Below are positions 8,233 to 17,056 of a stretch of 64,000 nucleotides of DNA, piece by piece. Below the pieces are notes generated by a model. It had not been told where the DNA came from. It worked only from the letters and a program-made list of their open reading frames with translations, and searched no databases. The DNA is from Bradyrhizobium manausense (GTDB lineage: Bacteria; Pseudomonadota; Alphaproteobacteria; Rhizobiales; Xanthobacteraceae): assembly GCF_018129685.1 (NCBI RefSeq), contig NZ_JAFCLG010000005.1, forward strand, positions 186,001 through 250,000, written 5' to 3'. Position 1 is the stretch's first letter; each line of letters starts with the position of its first letter. The translations under genes were made by a program, and so were the position numbers.

Positions 8233-9039
8233 ATGTCAGATGCAATACGGGCAGTGATCCTCGGCATCATCGAGGGTGTGACCGAGTTCCTTCCTGTCTC
8301 CTCGACCGGCCACCTGCTGCTTGCCGAGCGCTTCTTCGGCCTCGGCGAGGGCGCGTTCTGGGATTCGTTCACCGTCCTGATCCAGCTTGGTGCGATCCTT
8401 GCGATCGTCGGGCTCTATTTCAAGAAGCTGTGGGACGTTGCGATCGGCATGTTCACGGGCGATGCCTATGCGCGCCGCTTCGTGATCGGTGTGCTGGTGG
8501 CGTTCCTGCCCGCGGTGGTCGTCGGCCTCGTTGCCGGCAAATACATCAAGAGCATGTTGTTCAATCCGTGGGTCGTCTGCTTCTCGCTGATCGTCGGCGG
8601 CGCCATCCTGCTCTGGGTCGATCGGCTCGATCTCAAGCCGCGCGAGCATGACGCCACCAGGTTTCCGCTGCTGATGTATCTCTATATCGGCATCGCGCAG
8701 TGCGTCGCGATGATCCCGGGCGTGTCGCGCTCCGGCGCCAGCATCGTTGCGGCGATGTTGCTGGGCGCGGACAAGCGGGCGGCGGCGGAGTTCTCGTTCT
8801 TCCTCGCCATTCCCACCATGATCGGCGCGTTCGCCTACGACTTCTACAAGAACCGTTCCGAGATGACGATGGACCACATGGGCATCGTTGCGATCGGTTT
8901 CGTGGTGTCGTTCATCACCGCGATCATCGTGGTGAAATCGTTCCTCGAATATGTCACCCGCCACGGTTTCGTGGTGTTCGCCTGGTGGCGCGTCATCGTC
9001 GGCACCCTCGGCCTGATCGCGCTGGCGCTCGGCCGTTAA
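8233..9039 (+). CDS. uppP: Undecaprenyl-diphosphatase
   Basis: Dephosphorylates undecaprenyl diphosphate to recycle the lipid carrier for peptidoglycan, O-antigen and other envelope polymers. It is an inner-membrane protein of 268 residues from the ATG at 8233. An in-frame upstream codon at 8164 gives a basic non-family leader. Both signature motifs are present: EGVTEFLPVSSTGHL near residues 14-28 (with the catalytic Glu, Ser and His) and PGVSRSG near 160. About eight hydrophobic segments fit the BacA/UppP fold. It may share the divergent 169-base region with the GST-like gene. Confidence 0.97.
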   Translation: MSDAIRAVILGIIEGVTEFLPVSSTGHLLLAERFFGLGEGAFWDSFTVLIQLGAILAIVGLYFKKLWDVAIGMFTGDAYARRFVIGVLVAFLPAVVVGLVAGKYIKSMLFNPWVVCFSLIVGGAILLWVDRLDLKPREHDATRFPLLMYLYIGIAQCVAMIPGVSRSGASIVAAMLLGADKRAAAEFSFFLAIPTMIGAFAYDFYKNRSEMTMDHMGIVAIGFVVSFITAIIVVKSFLEYVTRHGFVVFAWWRVIVGTLGLIALALGR

Positions 9040-9048
9040 CTATATCCC

Positions 9049-9097
9049 GTAGCCCGGATGGAGCGCTCCGTTTCACCTCTCCCCGTTTGGGAGAGGT
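9049..9097. repeat. Two half-repeats back to back
   Basis: GTAGCCCGGATGGAGCGC (the half unit also seen at 50122 and 50991) is followed at 9075-9097 by ACCTCTCCCC, GTTT, GGGAGAGGT, a half unit of the CCTCTCCC family found as pairs at 11300, 28220 and 46346/46749. Confidence 0.75.
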
Positions 9098-9206
9098 GGA
9101 AAGCGGCGCTAACTGCCGCGAACCCACTGACAGACTTCAACCCAATATCAGCTTTTGACCGCTAGGCAGTCTCTGGAGCGGGGTGGTCCGCGGACGGAGC
9201 TGAACG

Positions 9207-10532
9207 ATGACCCTCCTCAGCGGCTGGGGGCGCTTCCCGGCCGTCAGTAGCGAAGTGCTGCGGCCGCGCTCGTTCGCGGCGGTGGCCGAGGCCGTCATCG
9301 ACGGCTCGGTGGCGAGGGGTAACGGCCGCGCCTATGGCGATGCCGCGATCGGCGCCGTCAGGACCATCGGCATGACCGGGTTTGATCGGGTCCGCTGGTT
9401 CGATCCCGCGACCGGCGGCATCCGCCTCGAAGCCGGCGTGCTGCTGTCCGATCTGATCGACACCTTCGGCCCGCGCGGCTTCTTGCCCTTCGTGGTGCCG
9501 GGCACGCGCTTCGTTTCGGTCGGCGGCGCGATCGCGGCCGACGTGCACGGCAAGAACCATCATGGCGAGGGCGGGTTCGGCCGCTATGTCGACAGCATCC
9601 TGCTGCGCACCGGGCAGGGCGAGACGATCGAAGCCTCGCGCGAGCAGAATTCCGATGCCTTCTTCGCGACCGTCGGCGGCATGGGCCTCACCGGCGTGAT
9701 CCTCGAAGCCACCATGCGGCTGCGCCCGGTCGCATCAGGCTGGATCCGCGAGCGGGTGATTTCCGCGTCCGATCTCGACGCCGCGATGCGTGCGCTCGAG
9801 GCGAGCGGTTCGGCCACCTATTCGGTGGCGTGGATCGATTGCGCGGCGCGCGGCCGCGACCTCGGCCGCTCGCTGATCTATCTCGGCGAACACGCCGGCG
9901 CCGATGAGCTTGCCGAGGCCGCCGATCGCTTTCCCGTCGGCAAGAATCCAGGCCTCGCCGTGCCGATCGACCTGCCGTCGATGGCGCTCAATCGCATCAG
10001 CATCCGCGCCTTCAACGCGCTCTATTACCGCATGGGTGCACGGCGCGCCGGCGCCGACCGTGTGGTCTCGCTCTATCCATACTTCTTCCCGCTCGACAGC
10101 ATCGCCGACTGGAATCGCATCTATGGCCGGCGCGGTTTTCTCCAGCATCAATGCGTGATCCCGCAAGCCGGCGCGCGCGAGGTTCTCGGCGAGATCCTCG
10201 AGCGCGTCTCGCGGCGCGGCGATGCCTCGTTTCTCGCAGTGCTCAAGAAGCTCGGCCATGGCGACGGCCTGCTGTCGTTTCCGCTGCCGGGCTACACGCT
10301 GGCGCTGGATTTTCCGGTGAGGGGCGACATCCTGAATTTCCTCGACGAGCTCGATCGCATCGTCGTCGCCGCCGGCGGCCGGCTCTATCTCGCCAAGGAC
10401 GCGCGCCAGTCGCGCGCGACCTTCGAGGCCGGCTATCCCTTGTTGTCCCGTTTCAAGGCGATCCGCAAATCGCTCGATCCCAAGGGCAGCATCCGCTCCA
10501 AGCTGTCACAACGCCTGCTCGATGAGGTTTAA
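9207..10532 (+). CDS. dprE1: DprE1-like FAD-dependent oxidase (polyprenyl-phospho-ribose 2'-oxidase)
   Basis: In mycobacteria DprE1 oxidises decaprenyl-phospho-ribose at C2', the first half of epimerisation to the arabinose donor DPA. This 441-residue protein has the vanillyl-alcohol-oxidase-type FAD domain: GNGRAYGD at 38-45, VPGTRFVSVGGAIAADVHGKNHHG at about 98-120 and VGGMGLTGVI near 157. The active-site lysine matches Lys397 in RLYLAKDAR. The cysteine targeted by benzothiazinone drugs in M. tuberculosis (Cys387) aligns with Ala366 in TLALDFP. It is followed after 3 bases by dprE2, so the two are cotranscribed. The acceptor of any arabinose made here is unknown. Confidence 0.88.
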   Translation: MTLLSGWGRFPAVSSEVLRPRSFAAVAEAVIDGSVARGNGRAYGDAAIGAVRTIGMTGFDRVRWFDPATGGIRLEAGVLLSDLIDTFGPRGFLPFVVPGTRFVSVGGAIAADVHGKNHHGEGGFGRYVDSILLRTGQGETIEASREQNSDAFFATVGGMGLTGVILEATMRLRPVASGWIRERVISASDLDAAMRALEASGSATYSVAWIDCAARGRDLGRSLIYLGEHAGADELAEAADRFPVGKNPGLAVPIDLPSMALNRISIRAFNALYYRMGARRAGADRVVSLYPYFFPLDSIADWNRIYGRRGFLQHQCVIPQAGAREVLGEILERVSRRGDASFLAVLKKLGHGDGLLSFPLPGYTLALDFPVRGDILNFLDELDRIVVAAGGRLYLAKDARQSRATFEAGYPLLSRFKAIRKSLDPKGSIRSKLSQRLLDEV

Positions 10533-10535
10533 GCC

Positions 10536-11276
10536 GTGACGTCACGCATGTCAGTTCTGGTGCTCGGTGGCTCCTCCGATATCGGCCGCGCCGCAGCGCG
10601 CGCCTTTGCCAAAGCTGGATACAATGTCGGCCTTGCAGGCCGCGATGTCGCCGCGCTCGAGCCTGATGCAGCCGATCTGCGCGCGCGCTACGATGTCGAA
10701 GCGAGCACGTGGAGGTTCGACGTGCTCGACACCGCCTCCTTCGAGGGCTTCGTCGCCGGCCTTCCTGTCTTGCCCGACGTCGTCATCTCGATCGTCGGCC
10801 TGCTGGGCGTGCAGCAACACGCCGAGAGCGATCTCGCGCACGCCACGACCATCATGCGTTCGAACTACGAGGGCCCGTCGCTGATCCTCGGCCTGTTCGC
10901 GGAGAAGTTCCTGGGCCGCGGCAGCGGCACGCTTGTCGGCGTATCGTCGGTCGCCGGCGATCGCGGTCGCGCCTCGAACTATGTCTATGGCTCGGCGAAA
11001 TCAGGCTTCTCCGCCTTCCTGTCGGGCCTGCGCGCCCGCGCCAGCCGCGGCGGCGTGCACGTCGTCACGGTGAAGCCGGGCTTCGTGCGCACGAAAATGA
11101 CCGAGGGCATGAAGCTGATCGGCCCGCTCACCGTCGACGCGCCGGTCGTCGGCGATGCGATCCTTCGGGCGGTGGAGAAGAAGACGGATGTCGTCTATGT
11201 CAGCGGCGTCTGGCGCCTCGTGATGCTCATCATCAAGATGCTGCCGGAGGCGGTGTTCAAGAAGCTGAAGTTTTGA
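10536..11276 (+). CDS. dprE2: DprE2-like short-chain dehydrogenase (polyprenyl-phospho-2-ketoribose reductase)
   Basis: Partner of DprE1: reduces the 2'-keto intermediate to give the arabinose epimer, using NAD(P)H. It has 246 residues from GTG 10536; an ATG at 10548 (242 residues) is equally possible. It is a classical SDR with GGSSDIG at 11-17, a Ser137/Ser138 region (VGVSSVAG), Tyr151 and Lys155 in the YGSAK motif, and a C-terminal hydrophobic helix (LVMLIIKMLPEAVF) seen in DprE2-type proteins. Tight spacing to dprE1 is the main support for the specific call over a generic SDR. A CCTCTCCC-family repeat lies after the stop. Confidence 0.85.
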   Translation: MTSRMSVLVLGGSSDIGRAAARAFAKAGYNVGLAGRDVAALEPDAADLRARYDVEASTWRFDVLDTASFEGFVAGLPVLPDVVISIVGLLGVQQHAESDLAHATTIMRSNYEGPSLILGLFAEKFLGRGSGTLVGVSSVAGDRGRASNYVYGSAKSGFSAFLSGLRARASRGGVHVVTVKPGFVRTKMTEGMKLIGPLTVDAPVVGDAILRAVEKKTDVVYVSGVWRLVMLIIKMLPEAVFKKLKF

Positions 11277-11299
11277 CGTTCCCGCGACATTGAGGTGCG

Positions 11300-11419
11300 C
11301 TCCCTCGCCCGCTTGCGGGAGAGGGCGGGGGAGAGGGTGTCTCCGCAGAAAGACTCTCCCAGAGGAAAAAGCCCTCACCCGCCGCTTACGCGGCGACCTC
11401 TCCCGCAAGCGGGAGAGGT
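11300..11419. repeat. CCTCTCCC-family inverted repeat pair
   Basis: A left unit (CCCGCTTGCGGGAGAGGGCG then GGGAGAGGG) faces a right unit (CCCTCACCCGCC, a GC mini-hairpin, CGACCTCTCCCGCAAGCGGG) across about 35 unrelated bases. It has the same architecture as 28220-28370 and the units flanking the DUF559 gene. Confidence 0.75.
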
Positions 11420-11428
11420 GAGATCAAC

Positions 11429-12394
11429 TCACACGCCCATGCGCTGGAATTGCCCCTGCGGGCGGAAGCGCCAGAGATATTGCGGCGCGATCGCTTCCAG
11501 CGAATCAGCCGCGATGCCGAGACCTTCAAACGTCAGCCCGGCCGCCTTCGCCGCATCCGACACGACATTGTCGCGCGCGAGCAGCGTCACCTGGTCCGGC
11601 GTCAGCTTGAACGCGCCCGGGGCGAATTGCAGGAACGCGGCCTGGAGACGGGCAAGCCCGAACGACAGCGGCACCAGCGCGCGCTTGCGGTCGGTGATAG
11701 CGAGAATCGCCTCGATGATCTCGCGCATGGTCAGCACCTCCGGCCCGCCGAGCTCATAGGTCGCGCCGGCCTTGGCCTTGCCGTCGACGGCGTCCGCGAT
11801 CGCGGTCGCGACGTCGCCGACATAGACCGGCTGCATTTTGGTCTCGCCGCCGATCAGCGGCAGCACCGGCGACATCCGCGCCAGCGCCGCGAAGCGGTTG
11901 GTGAACTGGTCCTCGGGCCCGAAGATCACCGAGGGGCGGAAGATCGTGGCCGACGGTACCGCGGCCAGCGCGGCCGCCTCGCCGGCCGCCTTCGCCTTGG
12001 CATAGTGCGAGGCTGATTCGGCGTCGGCGCCGATCGCAGAGACATGGATCAGGCGCGCGCCTGCGGCGGCCGCCGCCTTTGCGACGGCCTCGGCGCCCTT
12101 GGCCTGGACGGAGTCGAAGGTCTGCGCGCCGCCCTCGGTGAGGATGCCGACCAGGTTGATCACGACGTCCGAATCACGCACCGCCGCCTCGACCGAGGCT
12201 GGGTAGCGCAGATTGGCCTGGACGGCGTGGACCTGCCCGACCTTGCCCGAGGGCTGCAGGTATCCGGCGAGCTCCGGCCGCCGCACCGCGGCCCGGATAC
12301 GGTAGTCCCGCCGGCACAGCGCGCGGACGACGTTCCGGCCCAAAAACCCCGATCCGCCGAAAACCGTGACGAGAGTTTCCGAATTCGATGCCAT
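11429..12394 (-). CDS. Complex I NDUFA9-family NAD(P)-binding protein
   Basis: Encodes 321 residues of the atypical SDR type. The N-terminal Rossmann motif VFGGSGFLGRNVVRAL (residues 10-25) is followed by AAVRRPE, a usual NADP-side segment. VSAIGADAESASHYAKAKAAGE gives the YxxxK pair, and IFRPSVIFGPEDQFTNRF is the diagnostic block shared with the mitochondrial complex I accessory subunit NDUFA9/39 kDa. In alphaproteobacteria such proteins are often annotated as NAD-dependent epimerases. No sugar substrate can be inferred. It is convergent with dprE2, and the repeat at 11300 lies between them. Confidence 0.85.
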   Translation of the reverse strand: MASNSETLVTVFGGSGFLGRNVVRALCRRDYRIRAAVRRPELAGYLQPSGKVGQVHAVQANLRYPASVEAAVRDSDVVINLVGILTEGGAQTFDSVQAKGAEAVAKAAAAAGARLIHVSAIGADAESASHYAKAKAAGEAAALAAVPSATIFRPSVIFGPEDQFTNRFAALARMSPVLPLIGGETKMQPVYVGDVATAIADAVDGKAKAGATYELGGPEVLTMREIIEAILAITDRKRALVPLSFGLARLQAAFLQFAPGAFKLTPDQVTLLARDNVVSDAAKAAGLTFEGLGIAADSLEAIAPQYLWRFRPQGQFQRMGV

Positions 12395-12544
12395 GGGAGC
12401 GATCCTGGGTCGGTTCCTGCGGGAAGAGTACGTGTTATCAGGCTTCTACCGGGCCGGTGTGCAATGCGCAATCGGCATCCAGAACCATGAATTGACAACG
12501 GCGTCACCGAACCGTAGTAACCGCCTCCGTGCCCCAAACGGCAT

Positions 12545-12631
<87 letters not shown>

Positions 12632-12681
12632 TTTTAGGTTGGTGTGGCCGTTGTTCGGCGGACGCCTCCCTCGAAGAAAAC

Positions 12682-12973
12682 CTAGTCCTCCGGAAATAGC
12701 AGCGTCTCGTAGTCTCGCGCGCCGTGGAGGATATGAATCACTTCTATCGTATCGTGGCCGATCCGATAGAAGATCAAATAGCTGCCGAATGGACGTCTGC
12801 GAATGCCCTTGTGCTCGTAGCGCGGCACCAGCGGATAGCCCCGCGGCGCGTCGGCGAGGGATTCACACTTTTCCCGTAATGCGCGGATGAGCGCGAGAGC
12901 GCTTCGCGGGCTTTGCTCGGCGACGTAAGATGTCCTCGAGGTCGGCTTCTGCCTCCGCGGTGAGGACGATCAC
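12682..12973 (-). pseudogene. parE: ParE-type toxin gene with frameshift
   Basis: A GTG at 12971-12973 overlaps the parD stop and opens VIVLTAEAEADLEDI, a typical ParE start. The frame then runs to a stop after about 36 codons. The remainder (YVAEQSPRSALALIRALREK, then YPLVPRYEHKGIRRRPFGSY, then LIFYRIGHDTIEVIHILHGAR and the TAG at 12682) is in the next frame. The whole span is 292 bases, one more than 97 codons, so a single inserted base near 12928 explains it. No start codon opens the second frame upstream of the break. The toxin is therefore probably dead unless there is a sequencing error or programmed shifting. Confidence 0.75.
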
Positions 12974-13227
12974 GTGCGGTCGGCCTTGCTGGCCAACCTC
13001 GCTTCCAGCCGGGCAAAAACCTCGGAACTCGCTTTGACCCGGCCCGCATCGGCATCATCGAGCCCGCGAGCGATCGCCGCGTCCAGCACGGCCAGCCGCG
13101 CTTCGCGCTCCTGAATCAGTCGCACGCCCTCGCGCAAAACCTCGCTTTTGGAGTGGTATCGCCCCGAGGCGACTAGCTTTGTTACAAAGTTTTCAAGGGC
13201 TTCGCCCAAGTCCGCACTTACCGCCAT
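12970..13227 (-). CDS. parD: ParD-family antitoxin
   Basis: Encodes 85 residues from ATG 13227; a longer in-frame reading to 13257 starts inside the operator side. The N-terminal ribbon-helix-helix segment (MAVSADLGEALENFVTKLVA, SGRYHSKSEVLREGVRLIQE) is the ParD/CopG DNA-binding type. The rest is a charged helix expected to wrap the toxin. The stop overlaps the start of the parE remnant (ACGTGA), the usual translational coupling. A perfect palindrome 21 bases upstream is a likely operator. With the toxin frameshifted, this antitoxin is probably an orphan repressor. The module lies beside tRNA-Leu. Confidence 0.88.
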   Translation of the reverse strand: MAVSADLGEALENFVTKLVASGRYHSKSEVLREGVRLIQEREARLAVLDAAIARGLDDADAGRVKASSEVFARLEARLASKADRT

Positions 13228-13247
13228 GCAACCTTCTCCCCTCGGTC

Positions 13248-13276
13248 GAGCATCCAATAACCATTATTGGATGCTC
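13248..13276 (-). promoter_or_regulatory. Perfect palindrome upstream of parD (probable ParD operator)
   Basis: Arms GAGCATCCAATAA and TTATTGGATGCTC, 13 bp each and exact, with a CCA spacer. It sits 21 bases before the parD ATG, which fits an autorepression site for a ribbon-helix-helix antitoxin. Confidence 0.7.
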
Positions 13277-13320
13277 TCTCCATCAAGTGGAATTGGCGTC
13301 GGCCCCGCCCATCGTACTCC

Positions 13321-14592
13321 TCACACCACGCTCCTCCCCGCCCGCGCCGCCACTCCCTTCTGCACGAAATACATCGCGACCAGCGTGATGATCGTCGTGG
13401 TCACGACGACATAGCCGATCCGCTCGAAATGCATCAGCGAGCCATCCGCCTGTTGCGAGATGATCGCGGCCGCGAGCACCGAGCCGAGGCCGCCGGAGAG
13501 CTGCTGCAGCGAGGCGCTGACCGCGCTGAAGGAGCCGCGCTGGCTCTGATCGGGGATCGCCGAGATCAGCGCCTGCGACGGGATCATGCGCGAGAAGATG
13601 CCGACAAACATCAGCACGTTGACGGTGATCGCGGTGGCCAGCGAGACGTGGCCGAGATGGGTGTAGATCAGCACCATGATGATGGTCATCACGCAACCGA
13701 ACACGAAGGTCGGATATTTGCCGAAGGTGTCGCTGGCGCGGCCGACCAGCGGTCCGGTGACGATGCTGAACAGGCCGGAGACCAGATAGATCGTCGGCAG
13801 GTGCGCGATGTCGATACCGACATTGTTGACGGTGAAGGCGCTGGAGTATGGCATGATCATGTAGCCGCCGGTCGCCAGCAGGGTCGTGACTGCGAAGGCC
13901 AGCGTGTAGCGCGGTTCGAACACGGTCGCGACCAGATGATGGAACGGGTTCCTGTCCTGCTTCAGTTTGAGATGCGCGTCGACCGGCGCCATCGCGAAGG
14001 CGATGACGGCGATCGCCAGGATCGACAGCCCGACGATCGCAAGGAAGCAGACATGCCAGTCCCAGCGACTGGCGAGAAACAGACCGGCGGGAACGCCGAG
14101 CACCTGGCTTGCGGCAAACGCGGTCTGGACGAATCCCATCACGCGCCCGCGCAAATGCAGCGGAAACAAATCGGTGACGATCGCGAGCACGATCGAGCCG
14201 ATCACGCCGCCGAACAATCCGGTCACGATTCGGCCAACGAGCAGCAAGTGATAATTCTGCGCGACGGCGCAGAGCAGCGTGCCGAGCGTGAAGCCGGCAT
14301 AGAAGAACAGCAGCAACCGTTTGCGGTCGAACCGATCGGCAAAGCCGGCGGCAAGAATGCCCGACAATCCGGCGCTGAACGCATAGGCCGACACCGCGAC
14401 GCCGAATTGCCCCGCCGTGATGTTGAGCGAGGGCATCATGATGGCGCCGAGCGGCGACATGATGATGAAGTCGAGAATGATCGTGAACTGTGCGAAGGCG
14501 AGCAGCGCCACCAGGAGTGACTGGTAGCGCGAAAATCCGCGCTGGCGTTCCTGCGGATCGTCGATCGGCGCGGCGAGCGTCTGGTCTGTCAT
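13321..14592 (-). CDS. MFS transporter, drug-efflux-like
   Basis: Encodes 423 residues with about twelve membrane segments in two halves. The motif-A loop ADRFDRKRLLLFFYAGF (residues about 83-99) and LVGRIVTGLFGGVIGSIVLAIVTDLFP with RGRVMG after it are characteristic of major facilitator antiporters of the AraJ/CmlA kind. It acts in the inner membrane and the substrate is unknown. It lies between dprE1-dprE2 and the UbiA gene but on the opposite strand, so a role with the arabinose module (for example, lipid-linked sugar export) is only a possibility. Confidence 0.88.
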   Translation of the reverse strand: MTDQTLAAPIDDPQERQRGFSRYQSLLVALLAFAQFTIILDFIIMSPLGAIMMPSLNITAGQFGVAVSAYAFSAGLSGILAAGFADRFDRKRLLLFFYAGFTLGTLLCAVAQNYHLLLVGRIVTGLFGGVIGSIVLAIVTDLFPLHLRGRVMGFVQTAFAASQVLGVPAGLFLASRWDWHVCFLAIVGLSILAIAVIAFAMAPVDAHLKLKQDRNPFHHLVATVFEPRYTLAFAVTTLLATGGYMIMPYSSAFTVNNVGIDIAHLPTIYLVSGLFSIVTGPLVGRASDTFGKYPTFVFGCVMTIIMVLIYTHLGHVSLATAITVNVLMFVGIFSRMIPSQALISAIPDQSQRGSFSAVSASLQQLSGGLGSVLAAAIISQQADGSLMHFERIGYVVVTTTIITLVAMYFVQKGVAARAGRSVV

Positions 14593-14856
14593 GGCACCTG
14601 GGGCGTTGTGAGAAGCGTCTCAGATGGGGTGGACGCGGCCGAATACCACCGGCGCGGGCCTCTGGTTCCGCTGGTATATCCACCGCGCGCCGGATTGTGG
14701 GATCCTTGCAACAGCTGCCGTTCTGCTGACGAATTAAGCCGCCCTTAGCCAATGCCACCTAGGCTCGCGGCCGTCCATTTTCCCGCTTCCCCCGGCCTCC
14801 CAGCGCCTCTCAGCTCTTGGGCCGGCCGTGTCGCGGTCAGTCAGAGCGTTTTTCGG

Positions 14857-16182
14857 ATGGAGCAGCCCGTCTGGCAGGTCGAACGGAGTGAGGCCGCGCC
14901 GCAGGCAGCGGCGGCGCCCGCCCGTGCCCTCGTGGTCGATCTGGAAGGCGCGCTGCTGCGCTCGGAGCTGCTGATGGAGGCGCTGTTCTCGGCGCCCGCC
15001 CGCATGCTGGCCCGCTTCGGCGCGGGTGGGCGCGCAGGCATGGCGGCCCTCACGGACATCCTGGCGCGCGCCGAGCTCGACTATGCCCACCTTCCTTACG
15101 ATGCCGGCGTGCTGAACCGGGCGCTGGCGGCGCGGGCGCACGGCGCCAAGATCTTTCTGGTCGCCGGCCGCTTCCATGATCATGCCGCCGGCATCGCGGC
15201 GCATCTCGGCTTTGACGGCGTCGTGACGCCGGCCGATCTCGCTGCCGGCGACAGGTTGCCGTTCGATCGCGACGCGATCGATCGCATCGAGGCGCGCAGC
15301 GAAAAGGGGGTGAGCCTCGCGACATGGGCGAAGGCGCTGCGGATCTATCAATACGCCAAGAACACGCTGGTGTTCGTCCCCGTTCTCACCGCGCATCAGG
15401 TCAATATCGCCACCCTCGGCTCTGCGCTGCTGGCCTTCCTGGCGTTCTCGGCCTGTGCGTCGGGTGCCTACCTGATGAACGATCTGCTGGATCTTGCCGC
15501 CGATCGCCAGCATCCGACCAAGCGCCACCGCGCGCTGGCCGCGGGTGATCTGAAGATCTCCTCGGCGCTGTCGGCAATCCCTGCGCTGTGGCTGTTCGCA
15601 TTCGCCGCCAGCCTCTGCATATCTGTCACGTTCCTCGGCGTGCTCGCCGCCTATCTCGCCACCACCATCGCCTATTCGCTGGTGCTCAAGCGCAAGATGC
15701 TGGTCGACGTCGTCACGCTCGCCGGCCTCTACTGCCTGCGCATCGTCGCCGGTGCCGTCGCCGCCGGCGTGGTGCTGTCGGAATGGCTGATGGTGTTCTC
15801 GCTGTTCGTGTTCACGTCGCTGGCGCTGATCAAGCGCTTCAGCGAGCTCAGCATGCGCGAGGGCGCAGGGCTCGCCGATCCCTCCAACCGCGACTACCGC
15901 ATCAGCGATCTCAACATCATCGCCGCGATGGCGGCCGCGAGCGCCATGAATGCGGTGACGGTGTTTGCGCTCTACGTCTCGTCCTCCGCGGTGACGCCGC
16001 TCTACAGCCGGCCCTGGATGCTCTGGCTGCTCGCGCCGCTGCTGCTCTATTGGTTTGGCCGGGCCCTGATGATCGCGCATCGCCGCGAGATGCCCGATGA
16101 TCCCATCATCTACGCCTTCCGCGACAGCGCCAGCCGCACCACCGTGGCGGCCATGGTCTGCATCATGCTGGCGGCGATCTGA
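14857..16182 (+). CDS. HAD-like/UbiA fusion, probable polyprenyl-phosphate phosphoribosyltransferase
   Basis: Encodes 441 residues from ATG 14857; an ATG at 14752 would add 35 residues, and neither has a strong ribosome site. Residues about 24-150 resemble a HAD phosphatase domain (ALVVDLEGALLRSELL), but the second catalytic Asp is Glu. From about 155 on it is a UbiA-type membrane domain with roughly eight segments. The motif NDLLDLAADRQHPTKRHR at 208-225 has the Asp residues for Mg-diphosphate plus the HPTKRHR tail typical of DPPR synthase (Rv3806c in mycobacteria, NoeC in Azorhizobium). That enzyme joins PRPP to polyprenyl phosphate and feeds DprE1/DprE2. The upstream 14593-14856 gap shows no other gene. 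Confidence 0.82.
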   Translation: MEQPVWQVERSEAAPQAAAAPARALVVDLEGALLRSELLMEALFSAPARMLARFGAGGRAGMAALTDILARAELDYAHLPYDAGVLNRALAARAHGAKIFLVAGRFHDHAAGIAAHLGFDGVVTPADLAAGDRLPFDRDAIDRIEARSEKGVSLATWAKALRIYQYAKNTLVFVPVLTAHQVNIATLGSALLAFLAFSACASGAYLMNDLLDLAADRQHPTKRHRALAAGDLKISSALSAIPALWLFAFAASLCISVTFLGVLAAYLATTIAYSLVLKRKMLVDVVTLAGLYCLRIVAGAVAAGVVLSEWLMVFSLFVFTSLALIKRFSELSMREGAGLADPSNRDYRISDLNIIAAMAAASAMNAVTVFALYVSSSAVTPLYSRPWMLWLLAPLLLYWFGRALMIAHRREMPDDPIIYAFRDSASRTTVAAMVCIMLAAI

Positions 16183-16289
16183 CCGGGACATCCGCGCTTG
16201 CACGGGCCGTCCGCAGTGGATACATCGCGGGCGATCCGATTGACTTATGATGACGACGCGATCGATTCGACCAAAGGGTTTGAAACGCC

Positions 16290-16904
16290 ATGACCGTACG
16301 CCTGCATCGCGGTGACCTGCCTGACCTCTCCCGCTATACCGGCGCGGTGGCGATCGACACCGAGACCATGGGTCTCAACCCGCACCGCGACCGGCTCTGC
16401 GTGGTCCAGCTCTCGCCCGGCGATGGCAGCGCCGACGTGGTGCAGATCCCCAAGGGTCACACCGACGCGCCGAACCTGAAGGCGTTGCTGGCCGATCCTG
16501 CCATCACCAAGATCTTCCATTTCGCCCGGTTCGACGTCGCGGTGCTGTACCAGACCTTCGGCGTGATGACCGGGCCGATCTACTGCACCAAGATCGCCTC
16601 CCGCCTGACCCGCACCTATACCGACCGCCATGGCCTGAAAGACCTCGTGCGCGAGGTGCTCAATGTCGACCTCTCCAAGCAGCAGCAATCCAGCGACTGG
16701 GGTTCCGACAGCCTGACCGAGCCGCAGCTCGCCTACGCCGCCTCCGATGTGCTGCACCTGCACGGCTTACGCGAGCGGCTGGACGCCATGCTGGTCCGGG
16801 AGGGCCGCACGGCGCTCGCCAAGGCCTGTTTCGACTTCCTGCCGACCCGCGCCCTGCTCGACCTGCAGGGCTGGGCGGAAGAGGACATTTTCGCGCATTC
16901 CTGA
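16290..16904 (+). CDS. nrnC: NanoRNase C, DEDDy 3'-5' exoribonuclease
   Basis: Encodes 204 residues, far shorter than RNase D because the HRDC domains are absent, which fits NrnC, the enzyme that replaces Orn in many alphaproteobacteria and degrades dinucleotides. The DEDDy residues are all in place: Asp23 and Glu25 (AIDTETMGL), Asp82 (HFARFDVAVL), Tyr149 and Asp153 (LAYAASDVLHLH). YCTKIASRLTRTYTDRHGLKDLV is typical of the family. It follows the UbiA gene by 107 bases and precedes lptC. Confidence 0.93.
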   Translation: MTVRLHRGDLPDLSRYTGAVAIDTETMGLNPHRDRLCVVQLSPGDGSADVVQIPKGHTDAPNLKALLADPAITKIFHFARFDVAVLYQTFGVMTGPIYCTKIASRLTRTYTDRHGLKDLVREVLNVDLSKQQQSSDWGSDSLTEPQLAYAASDVLHLHGLRERLDAMLVREGRTALAKACFDFLPTRALLDLQGWAEEDIFAHS

Positions 16905-17056
16905 GCCCTCAAGAGGCGGCCAGGGTCGGGCGCGCCCCGTTTCGGACACTTTCCTGCGGCCAGTCGCGGGCTGCATATTCCTGAGGTCGCGGGTACAATG
17001 GGGCTTCTCGATTGGAGCCCTCGACTGACCAGGCAAGCGATGCCCCAGGAGCAGCG

